Assembly: GCF_026151205.1 (NCBI RefSeq)
Contig: NC_087074.1
Span: 6,510,001-6,574,000 of the forward strand
From: Bolinopsis microptera
Taxonomy: Eukaryota > Ctenophora > Tentaculata > Lobata > Bolinopsidae
Length of the DNA: 64,000 bases
Direction of reading: 5' to 3'
Positions 24,901 to 33,900 of this stretch are shown here, piece by piece; the first letter of the stretch is position 1; every line of letters starts with the position of its first letter. Made by a program: the position numbers and the translations under genes. Below the pieces are notes generated by a model. That model was given only the letters and a program-made list of their open reading frames with translations, made no database searches and was not told the origin of the DNA.

Positions 24901-27900
24901 TGTCAACATCCATCTCAGCACCAACATCATCACCAAGTTAGTGGGTCTGTACAAGACCCTGACCTCTATAGTTGGGACTGACGACCCTAAGGACGGCAGT
25001 ATCGAGCTTATTGATGAGACAGAGTTGGTTAAGAACCTGGGTGTTGAGTCCGCTGAGAAGGGGCAGTTTGATGAGGAGCAAGCTGTTAAGATCTGGAAGA
25101 GAACTGCTTTACATGCAGACAAGAAGGATAATAAGCTTGAGCGAACTACGAGCGGTGGAAAACGGAAAAAGCCCCCAATCAGTGATACTGTGGTCAAAGA
25201 GAAAAAACCTGATGAGGTGAGCATGTTTTCAACTAGAACTTCAAGATCTGTTCTCGGGAGGAAGAGAGCATAAGTAGTGTCAGCTCAACTCTGGCATCTC
25301 AATCTCTAGAACCACCCCTTCTCGAGTTTGAAATGGACTTAGACCTTCGACTGGGGAACGGTAAGATAACGCTGTACCCCACGTCAAAATCAGAGGACAG
25401 TTTCTCCAAAAAAGGAAGATTTCAGAGATTTAACGAATCACAAGACTTTGTCACGGATAATACAGAGTTCCTGATCCCTGAAACTAAATGTGAACTCCAC
25501 TACTCGTCCACCAAGCTCACGGAGAAAAGTAGTGCTTATCCCAACTCGACTGGCGGGGTTGGCACCTCCGCCACTTCCAGAGTATCTGCTGATACAGGCA
25601 CATCCAGCAGCGACGAGAGTGGGAGCAAGGCTATCAAGACAGGCTCACTTTACTCGACTGTACGGATACTGTCTTTAAAGCAGGACCAGATCATCAGACC
25701 TTGTCTCTTGGAGTACCTCGACCAGCTGCTCTCCAAAGATAAAAGCTTTGGATCTCCGAGCTCAGCAGCGGGCGCTCTACAGACCTTCATTCCTAATGAA
25801 ATCGAGGAAATCTTTAAGGATCCTAAAAGGTAAAATTACATAAACTTGAGTGAATAGCTCAAAACTCTCCCATCTTAAATATGCCAAGACTTTTAATTAT
25901 AATTGCTGCTTTAAATCTTCCTGGATACCCAACCTCCACAACTCAGGTCGAAGGCAGCGATAGAAGAAGCTAAAGCGTCCCCGACACCTAGCTCAGAGCA
26001 TTCCTCCTCCTACAAGCAGGGTCCTACTGACACCTTCCCAATAGACATCATCATAATGGTCATGAATGAGCCCAGTACTATAAAACTGAGCTGTCAGCCC
26101 TACTCGAGACATGAGTGCTCTCTAGTGGTGCCCCGGAGCTGCTTCCTTCTCTCCACCAAGGGAACTCCCTCTCAGACCCTTCTCTCTGCTGCTACTGGCA
26201 GGTTAGTTATCACTGGTTATTGAGGCTGTTTACACCAACTGGTTATTGAGGCTGTTTACACCAACTGGTTATTGAGGCTTTGAGGCTGTTTACACCAACG
26301 GCGCGGTAGTTGGCAGGTTGGCTGTTGGAACAGTTTATTTAGTTTTGCCTACATTTAGTTTAAGGCCGTTGTTTTTAACCCATGTCTGTACAGTATTTAA
26401 AACTCTGTTTACACGCATGTTCAGTTCAGTGATACATTGAAAGACTAAAGTATTAGAACAGCCAGATATCTGGCTATTCTAATGGCAGATCATTGTTCTC
26501 TATACGTAGTCAGGCGGGTAATTGTGTTATCTTGAAGGAAGGAGGTGCCTATAGTGAGGGATGGAACTACGAGCTGCTGGAACCTGACCTGGTGTCTGGA
26601 ACAGTGTAAACTCAGCCTCTATCACCCTCTCAGTGCTATGTCCAGTTATCAACAGGTCAGGATCTTATAACACTATTCAGTAGCCTCTTAATATTTTTAT
26701 TTGAAATTTGTATCTCGAGAATTGTTTGAAGTTGCAGTTTGTAACATTCCATTCCTTATCATACAAATGTAGTCTCAGAGTCTGCCGAGCCGAGCTGAAG
26801 TGAGAAACGCGCTCAGTGTCACTATAGGAGGTGGGAATATTGCTGTGACACGGATTACAACTCCTAAAGAACTCACGGTTAGTCCCATCGCATTTCCCTA
26901 TAAGACCCATGGGTTGTCCACAATTGGACTGTTGGAACATGTTGCGTGTTTTATCGCATTTGAAATATTTACTTTCTTAATCAGTCCTTGTTAATCTCAG
27001 ATCGTAACACTTTATTTCACAGAACTCAGAAGGCACAGCTATCCCGGGACACAATCCAAAGAAGCTAATAGCGCACGTGAGCTCCATGCTCGACATCGGT
27101 AAGATAGCCCTGACATACGACATCAAGCGGATGGACGAAGTTGAGTCATTCCACAACGCGTGGCTGAGTGGACAGTTCATAAAGAGGTTGTTGTTGTTGT
27201 CTAGACCGGTTGGAGAGGGTGTCTCCCCGGATCCAGCCAGTCCTCCTCTCTCTCCTACTTCTCAGGCTACACCCCTCACCAGGAGTGACAGGTCACAGGA
27301 TTACAATTTGTATATTTACTTGTTGCCAAGTTTTCTGAGATGAATAAGAATTATTTTCTTACTTTAGAAGAAGGGGTTAGCATAATTCAATCCTCGTTCG
27401 TCAACCGGATTACACTAGATTAAATTATGAAAAGCAGCTCCTGAAAATCTAACATCCTAAGCCTAACCCAGCATCACTCCAGGTTTTATTCGACGTACGA
27501 GAAGCCCAGCTCAGAGGCATTCTACACCTTACCACGTCGTGACAAAGAACCACTGCGGGACATCAAAGAAGAACTCTCCAAGCCACTGTCACCCGGACCC
27601 ACCGTCAAACCTCCTGTCACTGGCCCTGCTTCAACTGTAACCACCAAATCCTCAGACACCAACGAGACAGAAATAGCAGAAACAAACCTGACACTAGCCA
27701 TAAACTCGCGCGAAATAACCCTCACCACCAACCTGGGACACACGCTAGGTCGCATCAACATCTCCATGTCCAACTCCATGAACAGCACAACACTCTGCCT
27801 CAAAGAGCGGCACAACGAGCGCCGCAAAGTGGACATTCTGTTCGGCAAAGTGCTGCTGGAATCAACAGCTGGTCTGATAACTGGACAGGTGAAACTGGAG

Positions 27901-30900
27901 AACCTGGCCGGGATATTCGAGCACTGTATCTCTCCAGATGTAGCACCCACCCACTCTCTCAAAGTTTACTTTGAGTGCTATGAGAACAAACTAGAGTACC
28001 TGAGTAACTGTATCCACATGTTGAGGATAACAGGCTTCTGTACGGAGTTGACGGACCATTGGAAGGAGAAGGAGGGAGACCTTCAGCTAAGTGTGGGAGG
28101 TTCCATCAGCTGGGACCTCATCCAGAACATGATGAATTGTAATACTGCTCCTAACCTTCTTCAGATAAAGGCTCATCTGGACGAGTTTATATTGCACCAG
28201 AAAAAGTTAGTTAAATATATTGACTCTCCCGACAATATACACGTAGATACTAGGTAGGAACAACGATATCGAATAAACTGACGCATAATGTTGATTAAAA
28301 CATGTTGTACTGGTGCACTTTCAAAAACATCTGTCATTTGATATTGTTCCGAAAGGTAGTCATTACCTCTATGAGGCGATTGGTATTGAACAATTGTCAA
28401 ACACTAATGATTATCTAGTCTCTGGTGATTACTTTTATTGGTACTATTCACGTGTCTCAGGTACTCTCAGCGAACATATCTGAAACTGTTGAACCTGGAG
28501 CCGGAGGAGAAGGAACAGCAGGCCATACCTCTGAAACAGTACGAGTTAGAGGCCCAAGTTCTGGCGCATCACTGGTTCTGGGCTGTGGACCCTCACTCCA
28601 CCTTCGAAAGCATCAAGGTAAACAACATCTGCTTTGGTAGATAACTAGTTCCGTTCATTTTGTTAGGAAACGTTTTACAAACCCCGATCAAATGGTAAAA
28701 ATGTCTATCAGTTGATCATAAACCCTAGGTTTTGTTGGAGAACGGACAGTTCCTGAAGCCGTTGAAGCTAGGAGGTTCTCTGAAGATCAAAGGAGAGCAG
28801 TTCTCTGTGGCACTGTTTCAGGGTGAGAAGTTTAGGGATGACACGTGGGCGCTGATTAACCTCAACAAGATTGGAATGAGATACGATACCCAGGTCGAGC
28901 AACTCATAAAGGTAAGTCGCTGTCACTGCCGTCCTATTTACAATGTGTACGTGCCGCACAGACCTAAATACTGTAAACACCAAGGTTATGGTCTCAACAA
29001 TTCCTATTCCCAGTTTTAATTATAATTTTAAATGCTGATGACAATTTTTTAAATAAATTGATACCTCTCTTTTGAAGATGTATCCACAATTACCACGTTT
29101 AACTTTTTCAGGGCACACATACCAGTCGTGTAACCAAACAACAAGCAGTCATTGTGATGGGTAACTTTGAACCTGACGAGTTCTCTTCTCTCAAACTTAA
29201 AGCTCCGGAAAACAACATTGGACTTGTGGAGAAGTGTGTGAGAAGCACGAAGCTGTCACCTCCGGAAAGGACGGATGACATCAAGAAGTGGCTGCAGTAC
29301 GCCTGTACTCACGACTTTGCTCACGGTAAGAAGTGGCTACAGTACGCCTGTACTCACGACTTTGCTCACGGTAAGAAGTGGCTACAGTACGCCTGTACTC
29401 ACGACTTTGCTCACGGTAAGAAGTGGCTACAGTACGCCTGTACTCACGACTTTGCTCACGGTAAGAAGTGGCTACAGTACGCCTGTACTTACGACTTTGC
29501 TCACAGTAAGAAGTGGCTACAGTACGCCTGTACTCACGACTTTGCTCACGGTAAGAAGTGGCTATAGTACGCCTGTACTCACGACTTTGCTCACTGTAAG
29601 AAGTGGCTACAGTACGCCTGTACTCACGACTTTGCTCACGGTAAGAAGTGGCTACAGTACGCCTGTACTCACGAATTTGCTCAAGGTAAGAAGTGGCTAC
29701 AGTACGCCTGTAGTCTGTACTCACGACTTTGCTCACGGTAAGAAGTGGCTACAGTACGCCTGTACTCACGACTTTGCTCACGGTAAGAGTTGATACCAGT
29801 AGGACTCCACTACTAGGTAGGGACTCTGAAGAAAACCAGTTAGAGACCCCGGTTTTCAGTTATTTTCACCAATCTACTTCAGGAAATCCAGATAAAGAGC
29901 GAAAGACAAGAGCCACGATATTTGGAGGAGGTAGTGTGGAGTTTTCTACAATATTTCAGGTTAGTTTAGGACATATGTTGGAGTATTTTGGGTTGTCGTC
30001 GTTGATAATGTTTTGACTTTTTGGATCGTTTTGAAGGTTTTAAATTTTACGAAACTTTTGACATAGATATACATACGAAAAGACACATTATTCAAGTGAT
30101 ACAACTTATTGATAAAGTAGAAAACAATAAAATTTGGTACCGCATACTCTTTAAAATACGATCATGCACAACATTATCGTAAGCTATATTCCCAATAATC
30201 AATAAGTCTAAATGTCTTCTCAGAAATTAGCAGTACCGACATAACAGCACTAAGCTGTTATATAACCGACCACCCTAAGTCGGTACCAATTGTCCGTTCC
30301 CCCTGTCTGATAACTATTCGTCACAACGAACTTGAGTCTGTCAGGAAGAGTACCATCCCAGGGTACCATCACCTCATAGTAGAAGGTGTTAGCGTAGACA
30401 CTAAAATGGGTGTTCTCCACGCTTGCCACCCCGCCCTCCTCGTTCCCCTCCTGCTGAATGTCCACGTTCAGGTAGGCGTGTCCGCCACTATTCCAGAAGT
30501 TACAGAACACCTGGACTATCACGGCTCTAGTGTTGTTGGGAAGAGGGGTAGGCATGGTCTCCACGTAGGTAGGAGTAGTCTGATGAAGTGCCAGTTTCTC
30601 CAGGTTGGGGAACACTATCTGGGTTCTCTTCAGATTCCAGGCACTGCTGCAATCACCCAGTGCTGACTTGGCTATGTCCTGTGTGATCTTCAGCTCTGCT
30701 TCTGTCTGTACCTTGGCAGCTGTTAGGTCCGCTACTTCTCTCTGGAGGTGAGAGACTAGAGACTCTAACTTTGCCAGCCTCAGGTCGTCGTCCCAGCAGG
30801 CGGTGCTCGCTCCGCAGTCACCTGTTGCTAGCTGGAGCATACCCAGAAACAGCAAAGAAGTTGTCTGCCAACTCATCTCAAATTCAAACTACTTAAACTT

Positions 30901-33900
30901 AATTCGGAGATCTTGAGAAAGAAATGAACTTCAAGACGATGTGGCGGTCTTTTTATAATGCTACGTGTCCTTCACAATCGCCATTCAGTATTCACACGCG
31001 TGACAAATTATCCGCAATCGGAAATCAAAAGCTTAATTTTGCTTTTGATACTAAGTAATAAGCCTGCATAGCGACCTACTCGTGACCTTAGTCCTGACGA
31101 ACATTTCTCCTTTAGTAATTCAAACATAATCAAATTAAGTTATTACTATTAGGCTCTGTTAGGACAGATCAGATTGCAATACTGAGTGAAATCATTAATT
31201 TATAACATGCTGATTGGTTGCCTTGTGTCATGTGACCGTTATTAGATTTAAACCACGAGAGGAAAAATCTGATTACGTACCTACGTAATGCATGTTTTTT
31301 TGGGGAAAAACCTTATTGATAACCGTCCAAATAAATTAATTAGGAGGTGTTATTAACCAGGCTGTTGTTTCAGTTACCGGAAATGAAGCTGAATCTGACG
31401 ACGGATCACAACTGGGATGGTGCCGAGACGGGAAGTCCCACTTCCAACCGGAGCATGCACCACTTACCTGTACCCATAGTCAACTGTAGACTCAGATCAC
31501 ACTTTAGAGGTACTGTTTCAACATAAATCAAACTTTGACGTTGTATTTGCGTTGTTAACATATTTCACATTTTTAAACGTAAACTGCTTTCTTTGACAAG
31601 TACCCTTCTTGATCCCAGGCAGCATGGTTTTCTAGAGCACAAGTCATGCACAACCAATATGGTTGACTTTTGTGATAGCCTGGCATTGTCTCTTAACGAA
31701 AACATTATCAATCATGTTGTGTATTTTGATTTTGCTAAGGCATTTGATTCTGTAAATCATGATATCCTTCTTCATAAGCTAAAGACCTTATATAACATTG
31801 ATGGTACACTTCTCAAATTTCTTACCAATTACCTTCAAGGCCGTTACCAAAGAGTGGTTATTGGTAATGAGATGTCATCTACCCTCTCAGTTAATTCTGG
31901 TGTCCCCCAGGGCTCTATTCTTGGTCCCTTACTTTTTGTATTGTTTATCAATGATATTCCTCTTGGCCTTTCGGATAATACTGATATAGTTTTGTATGCC
32001 GATGATACAAAAATCTGGCGTAAAATACATTCATCTTCTGATAATACTAATTTACAAATGGATATAGACTATCTCTCTGACTGGGCACTAAGAAACAAAA
32101 TGCGATTCCATCCAGCAAAATGTAAAGTGCTTATTGTTTCAGGAAAACCATCTTTATCTCCTCCATTCGCATATAATCTTGATGGCTCTCCTCTTGTGTA
32201 TGTAGAGTTAGAAAAAGATCTTGGAGTTGATGTTACTCCTAAGCTAAGTTGGAATAGTCAGTGCGACAGAATTTATACTAAGGCCTGCCAACAACTTGGT
32301 ATGGTCAGAAGAGATGGCCATATTGTCATTGATCAGAAACGTCGCCGGGCGCTTTACCTCTCCCTGGTTCGTAGCCAATTCGAAAATTGTTCCATAATCT
32401 GGCGCCCTTGTAATAAATCACTTAGTGATAAATTAGAAAGTCTCCAAAAGAGAGCTATTAAATGGATTCTGTCTGAAGAGGGCCGCAGTTATCCACCTGA
32501 GCAATATGTCAAAAAGTGCAAGCTTGTCGACATTCTCCCTTTGTCTCAAAAGTTTGACTTGAATGATCTTATTTTTTTCCACAAAGTTCTTAACAATTTA
32601 ATTCCTGTATCGCTGCCTCACTATCTCTCTTTATATCAGGGCACTTCTCGACTAAGACGTTGCCACCTCGACAGTCTGTCTATTGTGTCATCAATTTTAC
32701 CTAAGTTAAGTCAGAATTCACACACCACATGTACCTCAAATAGCCCACTGGCAAAATCATTTTTCTACAGAACCCATATACTGTGGAATGGACTCCCTTT
32801 ACAGGTAAGACAGATTGTGTCTACTAGTCTTTTCAAAGCTTAGGTCACTAAGCATCTATGGAAATGTTTATTGGATAGTGAAACAACAGTCTAGCCTAGT
32901 CTCTTTGCTCCCCATATTATTATTATTTTTGTTTTATTAATTTTTTATCTACCTTCCTATACTTTCAACATCATATCACACTTCACCCGCACACCTTCTC
33001 ACACATTAATGACCATTTCAGACCTGTATCTAATGTATCTGGAATTTGACGTATTGAAATTCCAATTTTGACTATATCCACAGTTATTCACCATGGATTT
33101 GTTTGTTATTAAATAGTTTTTCATAAATTTTTGGATTTAGATTAATTCGATGTAATGGGTCCAAGTTACTGCGGACATAGTTCACTATGTGTTTACCGTG
33201 TTTGGGTGCCCATCATATTTTACAGATGGGGGCGATATTTTGAACGATTCTATTTTATATTCATCTATTGCTGTACTCTGTAAAATTTGAAAAGTATTTA
33301 ATAAAAAAAAAATGTGAAACATTTCACTCAGATTACATTTCGGTGGTTAAACTGCCTAGAAATTGTCTTTTAATTTACTATTTTGTGAAATATTCCAATT
33401 TGGTGCACGGTATAGCACTAATATTTGTCGTATATTCCCGCTTAATTAATCATTGTGATCGTACAGGGAGCATAGGACTAGCAACAAACGCGGGAAACTA
33501 CTTCTTCCTTCACGACTTAGCGCAACGTTACACCAAGAAAATGGAAATATACATGGACGCAAACCCTATCTTCGCTTTCGAGAAGAAGCCCTCCCAAACG
33601 AATGTAGCCTCCTCCGGGTCGAGTGAAACTGCAGAATCTACTGAGGTTACACATTTGCTTTCAGTTTAATCGTTAGATTTTATTAGATTATTTTTCAACT
33701 TATCCAACCCAGATCCAAGCTTAAATTCGGTACTACCTATTACGTTTCATGAATAAGTCACGAATAATATTCCAAATTTCAAGAGAAACTCAGAAACTGG
33801 GTGGAAAAAAATATGAACCCTTAGTTTGTGGAGAATTCGCAACAGATAACGGCAGAGAACACAGTTAAGTCTACAGACTTGTCCCTGTGTTCGCGTTGAA

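Noticed and set aside
24796-25224. 142-codon minus-strand ORF rich in Ser and Leu
   Set aside because: Antisense of a BLTP1 exon with clear homology on the plus strand.
29281-29736. Minus-strand and alternative-frame ORFs over the 45-bp array
   Set aside because: Period divisible by three keeps all frames open; only the plus frame continues a conserved exon.
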